From contig CM060900.1 in assembly GCA_030762935.1 (NCBI GenBank), positions 368,605,132 to 368,669,131 on the forward strand: DNA of 64,000 nucleotides, given 5' to 3'. The notes beneath the pieces were generated by a model that made no database searches, was not told where the DNA came from, and was given only the letters and a program-made list of their open reading frames with translations. Positions 12,120-23,575 of this stretch are shown piece by piece. The position numbers and the translations under genes are program-made. Position 1 is the stretch's first letter, and each line of letters starts with the position of its first letter. Source of the DNA: Hymenopus coronatus (lineage: Eukaryota; Arthropoda; Insecta; Mantodea; Hymenopodidae).

Positions 12120-12860
12120 TCCATCACTGTTCTCATCAGATAATAAAGTACTTGTCATCCATCTCTCAGTTAATTTCTTCCCATTCAAGCTAATAAGTGT
12201 GTTGGTGAGTCAGCATTTTTTTAATCTTCCCATAAATGGGTCAGGTGTGAGGAGTTGCCTTGTTAGTGTCCACTCACCCAGAAAAGCCATAGATGGCTCC
12301 TTGAGCTTTCCTAATGGAGTTAATGTAGGGTGCCCCATAAGTACTGAGATAGTTACTGTATTGTTATTTAAAATGGTTCTTGAAGGGTTTGTTGACCATC
12401 ACATGTATCACTTGCAGCTGTGATACCATTCCTGCCAGAATTGCAATGAAGTAACACTTGCTTTCTAAAATTTCATTTTTTACCTCAGGAGTTAGATGAC
12501 CCTATAGGCCTCAAACACAAGCAATCTATGAGGCTCAAGTAGGGCAACCAATCTTTAGTTCCAGATAGTTTTAATCCAGTCTATCATAAATTTTCTACTC
12601 GTGTATCCTTTATGGCATCAGAAAACTATACTTGATGGAAGTTTCACCTTCAGCATTATTTTTCTCTGCAAAGTGACATACAGAGACAGCTTTCTTCCAT
12701 CAACAAGAACACTCAACATCACAATTATTCTAGATATTTCATTTTCTGTTATGTGAATGTGATCACCTTACCTCCTTTCTCAACCATGATATTGGATGAC
12801 ATGTCAAAATAGATTGGTGCCTTGTCAACAATAAATAAGAAATGTATCACATAGCACTGA
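12120..12860 (-). pseudogene. Pogo/Tigger-like DDE transposase remnant
   Basis: Read on the minus strand from about 12860: DKAPIYFDMSSNIMVEKGGK (the family's first-Asp block, usually MDETPxYFDM), then MIDWIKTIWN, LLEPHRLLVFEAYR (the LLLxDxxxxH block with the Asp replaced by Glu), a broken stretch matching the family's GGxTSxLQPLD block, GKLKEPSMAFLGEW, and an acidic tail SDENSDGSDDDY near 12130. The order and spacing fit pogo-like transposases with a C-terminal acidic tail. Several stops interrupt it and two catalytic-block residues are changed, so it is inactive. The N-terminal CENP-B-like DNA-binding half is not recognisable upstream. Confidence 0.7.
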
Positions 12861-13740
12861 TATTGAATTAGCTTTTCTTCATATTCTTTGAATAGACATT
12901 ATGCTATTGTTCTGTGCTACTAAACTACATCATGTTGGTGCATCATCCTGCTGCACCTTCCATTACTGGCTTTGAACCATCGGCCATTTTCATGTTGCCG
13001 ACCTCTGGCTAGTTTTCATACTTTGGCGCATATAATGTCCGTGAAATAGCAAAGCCTTCTTCTTCTCCTTCTTCTTCTCCTCCTCCTCCTCCTCCTCCTC
13101 CTCCTCCTCCTTCTCCTTCATTTTCTCATATAGATAACAAATTGTTGAAGTTCATAGCACCATCTTATTTTCAGTCCACTGAAAGTTTTTCACTATAAGC
13201 TTCCATAACTCCATATTTTCAAGTAATAGCACAACTTTTTGTATTTTTGTTATCATACATGTATAAGAACCTCTCATAAGCTGAAATGCTCGAAGATCCA
13301 CAATTTTCCTCATTCATTTTATACAAGGCAATAATTAGAACTCAATACACTGAAACTGGAACAGACCTACTGAGGATGTCCATCCATTGCAATGATGTAC
13401 ATGCAAGTGTTTTTCAGTTGGTTGCATCTTGAAGGCATAATGGCAACAGAAAGTATTTAGAATTCTTCAGGGTAGGTGGTAGGTGTGGTGTAGTTGTGCT
13501 GTTTTCTTTCCATCTTCTTGAAATAATTTCTAATTAGAGACCTATATATTAGAATCAAACAGGATGATATGATGGCAGTGGTAGCTCAGCTGCGATGGCA
13601 AAGATGGGTACCATTTTCTATTAATTAATATACAGTAATGTAAAAAGTTCCTATAAATTTGTGTGATAGGAAAAGAGAGAGAGGAGAAGAGAAATGTACC
13701 AGTATGTGGTAAAGAACGGAAATGTGCAGGTAAATCTGTC
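12861..13740. other. Unassigned, with a TCC/TTC microsatellite at 13057-13121
   Basis: A pyrimidine-rich TTC/TCC run lies near 13057-13121. The 5' half of the pogo-like element should be on the minus strand here, but I cannot read it. Nothing else is recognised. Confidence 0.5.
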
Positions 13741-13745
13741 TCTTT

Positions 13746-14440
13746 CTATTTAATCATTAACTGCAATTTTAGGTACAACCACTGATGTGAAAGGAAATCC
13801 TCTATTGATATTTTAGTCATGGAGAAGTAATCATTCTTCTTGTGAGAATGCTTATAACCACTCTTATGTCTATTAACAGCTGACTTTATGGTACAAAATG
13901 AAATGTACAAAATCTGCTGCATAGGATCTTGGTAAGTAATCTTTACCATTTTTCCCCATGCTTTATCGCTGCTGTAGCCGCAAGTTTTAAACTTATACTG
14001 GCATAGTACTTGGTAAACATGCATCGCAAATGCAAGATGGCCCCAGTTTTCAATGTTAATATTTTAGAAAAAATCATTGTCTTGAATTTGGATAGATGTG
14101 GTACACATAAGCAAATTTGGTCCAGGAATGGAAACAAGAGGTTTGCCAATAAGCTAAAAGAAAGAAAGTCTGCAACTAAAGTTAGAATATAAATATTAGG
14201 TCTAAGATTCAGGTATGCCTTGACTTGAGTAAGCAACATGCACATTTCCTCAAATGTTGATATCAAGTTCCTAACTACATGCCTTACATGGGCTTTGGCA
14301 GACTTTGTTCTTGCTTCCCCAAGTGATATAAAATTTGGAACATGGGAAGGAATGAAAACCAATTCTGTTACATTGGCTGTACAGAACATGGGACTTTGCT
14401 GCTATACACCCCTAAGTCATATGAGTATTGAGTGTTAAGG
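13746..14440 (-). pseudogene. BEL/Pao integrase C-terminal remnant
   Basis: On the minus strand an open run reads AHVRHVVRNL, FEEMCMLLTQVKAYLNLRP, SLLANLLFPF and CVPHLSKFK in the order of the end of BEL/Pao integrases (the family's LTFEE...LTQIEAxLNSRP...LTPGHFLIG...LSR blocks). The tail drifts after about 13990. Only the integrase end is present. A mariner inserted at the TA at 14472 lies immediately beyond it; I cannot confirm that this retroelement resumes on the other side. Confidence 0.6.
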
Positions 14441-14473
14441 TTACAAAACTCATTCACCATATCTTCACTTATA

Positions 14474-15600
14474 CAGTGGCTGTCCCAGAAGTACCCAACC
14501 TGACGTATAGATAGATAAAACTGGTCATTGTTATGTAATACAATACTTTCATTTAAAAGGTCTTAGTCTAACTAATATTAAAGCTGAGCTAGATTCTACC
14601 TCGGGGAAGTCTGCTCCTTCGTTTGAACAGTGAGTGGCAGAGTTAAAGCACGGCCATATGAGCTGCCAAGATGAACATCGCAGTAGTTGACCAAATTAGG
14701 TTCCCAGTCCAGAAATTGTAAAGAAAATCCATAAAATGGTATTGGATGACTATCAACTGAAAGTGCGTGAGCCAGCAGACATTGCAGGCATTTCAAAAAG
14801 TTGTGTACATCGCACACTGACTGCAAATTTGGATATGAGAAAGTTGTGTGCAAGGTGGGTGCTGTGTTTGCTCACAGTAGAACAAAAACAGTGTTGTGAA
14901 GATGCTTCAGTCAAATGTTTGGCAATGTTTTGCTGCAATAAAGCTGAGTTTTTGCATCGATTCATAATGATGAATGAAACCTGGGTCCATCACCTGAGAT
15001 GAAGGAACATTCAAAACACTGGAATGGGAGGGGAGAATTGGCTCCAAAGAAGGTGAAGACAGTTCCATATGCAGGTAAGATCATGGCATTAATTTTCTGG
15101 GATGCACGTGAAATAATTTTCATTGATTATCTCAAAAAAGGAAAGGCAATCAATGGTGAATATTATGCAAACTTGTTACAGCATTTGAGTGATGAAATCG
15201 AGCAAAAACAACCACATTTAGCGAAAAAGAAAGTTTTGTTACATCAAGAGAATATACCAGTTCACATGTCTATTTTCGCCATGGCCAAACTCAATGAGTT
15301 AAAGTTTGAATTGCTTCCTTATTCATCAGATTTAGCCCCCTCTGATTATTTTCTGTTTCCAAACTTGAAGAAATGGCTTGGTGGTAGAAGATTTGCTAAC
15401 AATGAAGAGGTGGAGTCTGTAGTTGATGGCTATTTTTCAGATCTCAATAGGTCTCACTATAAACAGGGTATTGAAGCTATTGAACATTGCTGGGAAAAGT
15501 ATATTGAGCTGAAAAGAGACTATGTAGAGAACTAAAGATATTTTCCCCCCAAATTTTGGTGCTTTCTTTGTAAGGTCGGGTACTTCTGGACCAGCCCTCA
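14474..15600 (+). mobile_element. mariner element with TIRs and TA target duplication
   Basis: The left end CAGTGGCTGTCCCAGAAGTA (from 14474) and the inverted right end (TGAGGGCTGGTCCAGAAGTA read inward from 15600) match over about 30 bp, and both are bounded by TA (14472-14473 and 15601-15602). The length, 1127 bp, is short of the usual 1.3 kb, so some internal sequence is lost. Confidence 0.88.
14736..15535 (+). pseudogene. mariner transposase, broken
   Basis: This is a DD34D-type transposase. The first part (14736-15002) carries a degraded helix-turn-helix (ISKSCVHRTL) and MNETWVHH. The second, in another frame (14999-15535), carries AGKIMALIFWDAR, VLLHQENIPVH and PYSSDLAPSDYFLFPNLKKW, and ends near the usual stop. 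Two of the three catalytic Asp blocks are changed: the first reads NETWVHH instead of DETWVHH, and the second reads QENIPVH instead of xDNAxxH. The third Asp (PSDYF) is kept. A frameshift near 15000 and the N-terminal losses make it a pseudogene. It lies wholly within the TIR-bounded element. Confidence 0.88.
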
Positions 15601-15602
15601 TA

Positions 15603-18600
15603 TTTGTGTGTAGTAAGCCTTTCTTTATGCTTGATGGAAATATATAAGAAGGTATAAACAAGGATGAAAAATCCCATATCAGGAAATTCTTGACACTGTT
15701 CTCTGGTCAGATTTTTGTCAACTAGCTTGCATAAAGTACAGTCCAAGCAAAATTGAAGCATCTAACAAGCTTCTCTTATTGTATATCTAAAATACTTATC
15801 TTAACTTACATACATGAAAAAAAGAAAATGTATAAACAAAATGCCTCTCAAAAATATCAAATACAATCACAGTTGATGCTTACTTTTACTTGGTTTATCA
15901 TTATTGGTTAAAACTATGGAAAATATGCATTTTTTGTTTCATTGAGACATCTTATAAGATGTTGAAATAATTTGTGCTTTAACCAACTCGTATAGAATAA
16001 TAACCTATTCCAGTTCAGGTTATTGATGACACCGATGTTGCTGTTGCCTAACAAATGAAGATTACTGAGTGGTTGCAGGGAGTTTCAGGGGCCAAGTACA
16101 TGGTACAGTCCATCATATAATACTATAAACAGTGGACATTTATGCTGACGTTACATTTATGTCATTAACATTAGACAATAAGCAATATTTATTAGATTTA
16201 TTATAACTTGCCTACTGTAATGTCAGCACGACTGCTGTGGGGCATTGTACATGATGAGTGAACATCTTCATTAAACACAAAACTGTATTCGAACACTCGT
16301 GTAATGCACACTGATTTTCCACAGCACCTGTCCAGTGTATGATGTAACAGTTTGTGCGAGTGTTCACTACCAGTAACATGAGGTGGGACAGGTAGTAAAT
16401 GCCAGCTGGTATCTAAATGGATATTGACTGACCTACAGTGGTCAGGCACATTTGTACAGATTCTGACCATCTGAAAGTGTGCTCACTTGGCAACACATCT
16501 TTGTGATGCCTATAATGAGAGCAACCTGAGGATGTTAAACTACATTGCTATAGAGTAAAGTTTCTGCTGAACAGTAGTTCCAACCATCATAATATTATTG
16601 ATTGACTTTAGGGGGCTAATCTATAGCCCTTACTTGAAGGATACTCATGCTCCACTTGCTTGTTATACATTCAAGTATGAGTGCTGACTTTTCCTCAATT
16701 TGGTAACAGAGAAATTTACTTGATTGAGTTTGATATTAGTGTGAGGTGAGTGGCCTTTTACTATAAGACCATTGAATAGTCATGCACAGACTGTGGTAGT
16801 TTCAATAATTTTTGTCTTTTCCAAAACGGCCATTGACTCCAAATGCTAAAGAGAGTTATAAATTCTGTGGTTTTTGCTTCATTTTTATTCACTGGGTACA
16901 CATTATTCTATGTGAATTGTATTGCTCCATGGTTTTCATTTATGGTTTTAAATATCAGACAATGGTAAAATTTTCTCCCCAGAAATGAATATTTGCTTAA
17001 CACAGTTGTAGAGAGTACAGAGATGTTTTGGGAAATTAAAAGTAATAATGTACCCACCTTAAAAAAAATCTACTTTGTCATTAGTCTGTATGAATTTAAT
17101 CCCAATTTATGTTATCTATTATCTATTTATTCAGAGAAATCAACTAACAGGTTTGATTGTGTTTTCAAGTGTGTTATTACATTTTTTTAATATTTTTACA
17201 TATGTTAACAGTGTACAGGCAACAACCAAACTGCCACTGAAAGCATTATTTACAGATTGTTTCTCCTGTTTACTACCAAAACAGTTATCATTTTGAATGC
17301 ATACAGTTGCATTTGCATCATGCCTAGACAAGAGATAATGTCAATAAGTTCATCTCTGCATTAGTTTGAAGTAAACCCACATTGTAAAAACACACATGAT
17401 GAATTTGTTATAAAATAATTTATCTATATTAGAAATAGGAGCTCTGTATTAGAGGCTTAGAAATTCAGTAATCACCAGCATACCCCCAGCAAAAAATTAA
17501 GTTTACCAAGCCTTTATTTTCACTGGTTTCATGTAACCTCATTATTCTGAATTAGCAAATCACACAGAATGCACAAACTTTCACACTTTACTACTGAAAT
17601 GTTTGAATAATGTTAATGACATGTTTCGGAAACATTTTTAGTTATCAGTCCTCAAAAAGCTCTTTAAGAGTTTTTTAAGTCCACACCAGAGTTCAGTAGA
17701 AGAATATTCACTTTTCACTCACCTCCTTACTAATTTTTCAGGTGAATTTTGTTTCTAAATCTGATGTTGACGCTCAATTGAGATTTGAGTACATGTGTCC
17801 CTCAAGTAAGGACCATGGATCTGGCCATTAGATATTAAAGCTTTTGCTGAGGTGTTGAATACACCAAAGTTTTGTGATGTTACTTTGAACATAGCAAAAT
17901 AGAAAATAATAACAGCCAAGCCACTCAAGGATTAATGTTTACTATTTTATTAGTATTTACTTTACTGCTTTACAATTATTTGAATATATTGAAGCACCTG
18001 TCACTATTGCTGATTCAGTTTCTGGTTCAACCTTCTTTGTAGCAACAGGGTTTCATGGCAAATAACATGACGTAGAGGCGGATAGTATGATGGCTTTGTC
18101 ATGCCATGGGATGTGCTGGAGCCATGTAGTCTAAATTAAATATTCAGTCAAAAGCTTTCTACATTCCTGTTTCACAGCTGATTGTCTTGCACGTTTGTGC
18201 TCTGTGTATGCCAAGCAAGCTCTAGTGTGACTGAAGAGTGACCAAGCTGAGTGTCAAATCTCACAGCAAAGCCTCCAAATGTTTCTTTGTTATCCTCAAA
18301 ATGTTCTCTATGTTGTCTTTTTACCTTGGACCCACAGCTCACTATTAGCCCTTGATGTCAAAAGTGCTCTACTTGCGAATGCTGATCATCTCTTTGAGTA
18401 ATCCTAGAAGTTGCTGCTGTCTTAATGTGGTTCTTTTATACCGCACCAGCCAATATCTATTCAAAAACCATGTTTTGGATGTAGGATATCTGAGTGTATT
18501 GCCGATGTTGCAACACATCAGAAAATAATATTTTCCTAACTGTTCAATCTCCCTTGACTTAAAGTTAGGATCTGCTAGTGGAATGTCTGAAGATATTCCT

Positions 18601-19217
18601 CAGTTGAGCAATTGACATACCCAACAGGAAGTTATGCAGTGATTTGAGATCTATATAGACAAGCAATGGACTTTATGGTTGCCTAAATTTTTGGCAGGAT
18701 TTCCAGGTCAATATAATATTCTTACATCCACTAGATTTAAATTCATAAGATAAATAGCAATAAAAAATATTACTACAGCTAAATATATATTTTCTTTAAA
18801 TGACATAATCATAAAATAAATCATAAAAAGTGCACTCCAAGAGTGGAATAAAATAGTTAACTAAGCTTTCACTTAAACGCCATCCGAGAGGGTAAAGAAA
18901 AATTGGATTGTCAATAGGAAAGTAGTTCAAAATTTGAGGCTGGAACAGGCAAACTGCCTATTCATGTGAGTGGGGGCTGATTTTTTAAGGCCCATGATTA
19001 ATGCTATGAGCTTAAACGTAAGTTAGTGTAACAAATGTCAACACAGTATTCCTAAAGTTGTCTCTCCTATTCACTGCATAATCTATATACAGTATATTAA
19101 CAGTGAAACCTGTATAAGTTAAAATTCTGGCTTCCTAACTTATTTTTCAACTAATTTGCACCAAGTATACTTTAGGGTACCTGATGGTCATTTTGTGTAA
19201 AATAGATACAAGAGCCG
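15603..19217. other. 3.6 kb without a recognised gene
   Basis: AT-rich sequence with short open frames only. On the minus strand, 18050-18560 reads semi-coherently as peptide (pieces such as EHFEDNKETFGGFAVRFD) and may be an old TE or gene fragment that I cannot assign. No TIRs, poly(A) tails or RNA genes were recognised. Confidence 0.45.
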
Positions 19218-19269
19218 TTTTTTTGTTTGTTTGTTTTTTTGTTTGTTTGTTTTTTTGTTTTTTTTTTGT
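19218..19269. repeat. T-rich (TTTG)n tract
   Basis: A run of TTTG and T blocks adjacent to the mariner fragment. The Phe-rich reading frame over it has no meaning. Confidence 0.8.
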
Positions 19270-19289
19270 TCCAACCTTTTATAAATAAA

Positions 19290-19695
19290 AGACAAATTCA
19301 TAAAAACAATTATTTTATTACTAAAAGTTTTGAACATATATGGTTACTTTTCAACATGTTCACCGAAAAGTTTGAGACATTTATGTTTCTGTCCACAAGC
19401 TTTGCAATACCCGCTTCAAAAAATGTTGCCACCAATGATTTCAAATGAGCATTGACGTTGTTTTGAAGATCTTTGTTGGTTTGAAAGTGCTGCCCTCCTA
19501 GCCACATCTTCAGTTCAGGGAAAAGGTGAAAGTCGTTGGGTACCAGGCCAGAACTGTGCAGCAGATGATTGAAAATGTCCCGTTGAAATTGTTCAAGAAG
19601 CGGATGGGTTGTGCCAGCAGTGTGTGGACAAGCATTGTCATGGATCATCACAATTCCTGAAGTCAGCATTCCTCTTCGTTTGTTTTGAATGGCTC
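19290..19695 (-). pseudogene. mariner transposase C-terminal half
   Basis: The minus strand reads GIVMIHDNACPHTA (second catalytic Asp block), then VPNDFHLFPELKMWLGG (third Asp kept), then NVNAHLKSLVATFFEAGI and the C-terminal tail. The N-terminal half with the HTH domain and first Asp is absent: sequence homology stops at about 19695, where an unrelated plus-strand transposase fragment starts. No TIR was identified. Confidence 0.8.
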
Positions 19696-19699
19696 TCCA

Positions 19700-20085
19700 C
19701 AAATGTCATAATGTAAACGTCTTTCAGCAAGATGGGGCTCCATCACATTTCCACAATGCAGTTCGTGCTTACTTGAGTATGGAGATGTCTGATCATTGGA
19801 TACAATGTGCTGGAGTAAAGGACCGATATTTCATGACATGGTCCAAGGTCATCTGATATGACTGCATGTCACTTTTTCTATGGAGTACATTAAGGACTGT
19901 GTGTGTGTGTGCATGCGGGGGGGCGCGCGTGTGTGTGTGTGTGTGTGCAGGCGCGTGCGTGCGCGCGTGTGCGGAGCTTTGACAGTTTCACTTTAACCTG
20001 ACATTTGTTTGAAAGTGCTATCATTTATAGTTTTGGCATAATAAAACATCGAAATTAATGTTACCAGACTTTTGATAAACCCTGT
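19700..20085 (+). pseudogene. IS630-like (DUF4817-type) transposase C-terminal fragment
   Basis: The plus strand reads VFQQDGAPSHFHNAVRAYL, a classic catalytic block of insect IS630-like transposases, then DHWI. After a frameshift it reads GPIFHDMVQGHLI (for the usual GPIEWPPRSPDL) and MEYIKDCVCV (for GYIKDxVYV). A (GT)n microsatellite (about 19904-19968) follows directly after the last block. A likely element end, GGTTTATCAAAAGTCTGG on the minus strand, lies near 20083. It is dead by frameshift and stop. Confidence 0.65.
19904..19968. repeat. (GT)n/(GC) microsatellite
   Basis: An alternating GT tract with GC and G-run interruptions, just downstream of the IS630-like coding remnant. Confidence 0.9.
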
Positions 20086-20149
20086 GCGCGTGCACTTGAG
20101 AGAGGGGGGGAGGTTATGGTCTTAAGCTGCATCAATGCCTCTGGCTCTC

Positions 20150-20980
20150 TGTGACTGAAACGACTGATAATAAAGCACTAAAGCCCTACAGTTTTAAAAA
20201 ATATGAAAATAAAAAACTTTCCTATAATCTACAAAATGTCAAAATATTGCTTGGATGGACTGTCATATTTCTGGATTGGTTTCATGGACAATTTGTTCCT
20301 ACTGTAGAGGTATTTCTAGAACACAAAATACTACCCTGCAAAGCTCTACCTCTGATTGATAATGCAAGATCACAGTCGAATGTGGAGGCACGAGTCAGTG
20401 ATATATCAAGGCAATTTTGCTGCCACTGAACATGACATTGCTTTTTCCATCCCTTGATCAAGGTGTCCTGGAAACTCTGTAGAGGAATTACAGGAGGAGA
20501 CTGCTCAAAGCATTAATCAAATATTTTGGTGATGGGAAAGGTGTGACAGAAATCAATCTGAAATCAATAACATTAAAAGACGTATATTGGGGGCTGGGGT
20601 ATGGGATAGCATTAACGATGATACAGTGAGGAAGTCATGGCAGAAACTGTTTGGAAATGAGAAAATACTACTGCAAACTACAATGCCAGTAATGATGTTC
20701 AACAACTTGTGGTTCTATCAAATAGTCTTCTTGTTATTCAGCCTATGGATCAAGAGGACATCTTGGATGGTTGAATGGACAGACATGACATTCCTGAAGT
20801 TATAAGTTTGGAATACCATGATGAAAGAGATAGCGAAGGTGATGCTTACATAAAAGAAGAGGAATTCATACTACACGATTTACTTTGGTTGGAATGCTGG
20901 CACAACAAAGCAACAAAAAAGAGGAGTAACAATCTCAAAGAACAAACAATAGAGGTCTGTTTTGCAATTAAAGTGTAACT
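20150..20980 (+). pseudogene. Tigger-type pogo transposase C-terminal remnant
   Basis: The plus strand reads GWTVIFLDWFHGQFVPTV, EHKILPCKALPLIDNARS (second catalytic block, Asp kept) and later LDQGVLETL (part of the LIQPLDQGV block). It then reads FGDGKGVTEINLKSITLKDV, WDSINDDTVRKSW and an acidic end DERDSEGDAYIKEEEF. This is the order of Tigger transposases. The N-terminal Myb/CENP-B part and first catalytic Asp are missing upstream, where GT repeats and the IS630-like fragment lie. Frameshifts near 20430 and 20590 and an in-frame TGA near 20780 inactivate it. It is a different subgroup from the pogo-like remnant at 12.1-12.9 kb. Confidence 0.75.
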
Positions 20981-21960
20981 TGATTAAAGAAGAATTGTAA
21001 TACTACTGTACTTCCATTTTAATAATATGTACATTAATTGAATTAAGAACATACATATTTCCATAAAGGCAACACCTTCGTGAAGTACATAAAACCTTAA
21101 GCTGCAATTTCCTGCACATTCCATCTTAAAGTTTTCTGCTATCCCAGCTACTCTTGGTCCCAATTACTGCAGATAAGCAGGTTTCTACTGTAACTACTAC
21201 AGCAGTGTTGGGCTAAGGGCAGATACCTATGAAAATGGTACGGCAAGCTGCTATACATTTGAGGACACACGAGTTGCTTATTCCTAACACAGTGTCAAGC
21301 AGATTGACTTTCACAGCAAGGTGGGCTTGATGGGTGAGGAGGAAAAGAAGAGTAAACCAGGAATAAAAGGACAGGAAAAAGGGGGAAAATTACAATCCAT
21401 GACACAAAACTGTCTCAAGCTTTTAGAATAATCAGTTATTCATCAACCATCAGGGAGAAGAAAATGCACTGATAAAGCAGCCTACAGAGATGATCAATTT
21501 CTTGAAGCTAGACAATGGAGAAGCAACATCAGAACATTCACAATCTGATGCTGGCAATTGACAACCATACATATCCAGCTGAGGCATAGCATAACAGTAC
21601 CTAAAATCACCCCCCACCCCCAAGCTTCCAGTGAGTGCCAGTTTCCTTGAGTCTTTCCTCCACCCTCAAGTGTATCCCCACACAACTTTTTATCACACTT
21701 ATTTTTCTCCTATGCACCCCTGCAGCATTTATTGTACCGGGCACTCTTCCATATTATTATTATTATAATATAGGATGTTTACTTTTTTTTTCTCTCTTTC
21801 TTTTCACCTTGTACATATATTTTTCAGATAGGGCATCTAGTTTCATCTGACTGGGATATTGTAGGGTACCCACTGGTCATTTATTGTAAATTAGATATTT
21901 TATTAAGCAGAAAGCAAAGTGGCATTAGATTGAGCAACCAATATTGGAGACAGTATAGCA
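20981..21960. other. No recognisable feature
   Basis: Non-coding sequence without a recognised motif. A short ATT run is at 21752-21770. Confidence 0.5.
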
Positions 21961-21970
21961 CTAACTGAGC

Positions 21971-22025
21971 TCTGCGGTGCCATAAGTTGTTAAAGCGGGC
22001 GTTAAACACTACCAAAAAAAAAAAA
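21971..22025 (+). repeat. SINE 3' tail with poly(A)
   Basis: The block CTGCGGTGCCATAAG, then TTAAAGCGGGCGTTAAACAC and a poly(A) run, matches the 3' ends of the SINE copies at 32447, 40582 (inverted) and 60020. Only about 55 bp is present, so it is strongly 5'-truncated. A short ACTAAC is seen on both sides, too little to call a target duplication. Confidence 0.7.
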
Positions 22026-22246
22026 GAAACTAACATAGTCTGATTTGCTCTACACTGATGGAAGAATAGCTGTAAATATTTAAACCTTATAAAATAGGTT
22101 AGAAGAGGCTCTTAGACTTTATCTTACAACATTGCTACAAAAACTTAGGCAGGTTGTTAATTCTACACTTTTCAAGTGAGTGTCTTGGTGGGATTACAGT
22201 CTAAGAGTTGTCACCAGTAACAATGTGTAAATTTCCCCAAGTTGTA

Positions 22247-23573
22247 CAAGGGTTAAATGAAAAGTAATACCTCCACCTTTGTTAATTAGGTTTGGATGGG
22301 AATATTTTAATAAATCAAATGCAGAAATGATCCTTAGAATGTAATCTTTAATTACCAATATTCACTTTTCCACATAATCACCACCCAATTGAATTTCTGC
22401 CAATGATGAACAAGTTTACTGAAGCCATCACAGAAGAAATGGACACACTGTTTCTGCAACCACAGTCTCACATTTCTCTCAACGTCTTCATCAGAAGCAT
22501 AATGATGTCCCCGCAGATCGTCTTTCATTATCAGGAAGAGATGGAAGTCAGACTGTGCTAAATCTGGACTCCATGGAGGGTGCCATATGGTGGTGAGATT
22601 TATCTCTGAATTTCTGCTGTGGTGGCACATGAAGTGTATGGTTTGGCATTTTCATGTTGCAGGAAAACATTTCCCTTTTCCTTTCGGACCCTTGTTAGCC
22701 GTCGTTTCAGAGTACGCAGCATTGTGATGTAACGCTCTGAATTTATTATTGTTCCACAATCAAGGAAATCAACATGGGTACCATCTGCGTCCCAGAACAC
22801 TGTGCTCATGATTTTTCCAGCTGAGGACTGCGTCTTGAATTTCTTTTTCAGGGGCAAGTCTGTGTGTCGATGTCTGACGTTTCGTCGCCAGGTGTAATGG
22901 TGTACCCACGTTTCGTCTCTTATCACAATTGAATGGAGAAAGACGTCATCTTCATTCTCGTAACGCGAGAGGAGTTTCTAGAAAATTTCAAGTCTGTGCG
23001 CTTTCATTTCGAAGTCAGCATCCAGGTACCCATCATGCACAGATCTTCCAATAGCCAAGCAAAGCAATAATGTGTCCCACACATTTTTGTGAAATGCCGG
23101 TTGTGCTTGCAATTTCTCTCTGAGTGATTCGACGTTTATCCTGAATCAATCTGTCAACATTTTGTTTGTGAAACTCGGTGGTTGCTGTCACAGGACGTCC
23201 AACTCTTTGTTTGTCACGCAAGTCAGATGTTCCCACCTCAACATCTTTAAACTTACTCGCCCAATGATGCACATTACTCACATCAAGACAGTCACCATAA
23301 TCTGCTTTCATTCTCTGATGAATCTCCTTTGGGGTGACACCTTCTGCTGTCAAGAATTCAATGACTGCATGTTGCTTAAATTGCATTGACCGACCATCTG
23401 CGCAGACTTCCATACTTTACACCGTAACAACACAACCGTTTGATGCTAAGGCTTCCTGCCAACTGGAGCTGTAGAGAAGAGGCTATGGAACAAGCCAGTA
23501 CCTGGTGCATACCAATGCTGCCATCTGTTGAAGAGTTATGAAGTTGGAGGCATTACTTTTCATTCAACCCTCA
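22247..23573 (-). mobile_element. mariner element, full length, with TIRs and TA duplication
   Basis: The ends CAAGGGTTAAATGAAAAGTA (from 22247) and TGAGGGTTGAATGAAAAGTA (inward from 23573) form inverted repeats of about 30 bp, each flanked by TA (22245-22246 and 23574-23575). The length of 1327 bp is normal for a mariner. Confidence 0.92.
22352..23413 (-). pseudogene. mariner transposase, frameshifted
   Basis: Start ATG at 23413 (MEVCADGRSMQFKQHAVIEF). The N-terminal HTH region reads GVTPKEIHQRMKADYGD, DVSNVHHWASKFK and later RRITQREIASTTGIS (23413-23033). The middle (about 22990-22600) carries RDETWVHHYTW (first Asp) and SAGKIMSTVFWDADG. The second block is LQHENAKPYTS, where the usual HDN Asp is Glu. 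The last frame (22630-22352) carries WSPDLAQSDFHLF with the third Asp. Frame changes lie near 23030 and 22610. It fills the TIR-bounded element as expected. One catalytic substitution and at least two frame breaks make it inactive. Confidence 0.9.
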
Positions 23574-23575
23574 TA

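Noticed and set aside
15600..15760. BEL/Pao element continuing beyond the mariner at 14474-15600
   Set aside because: Integrase-like reading exists only on the left side (13746-14440); the right flank shows no BEL block, so I do not claim the mariner split it.
18050..18560. Minus-strand peptide-like stretch as a host exon
   Set aside because: Reads semi-coherently but has stops, no splice-bounded frame and no recognised family.
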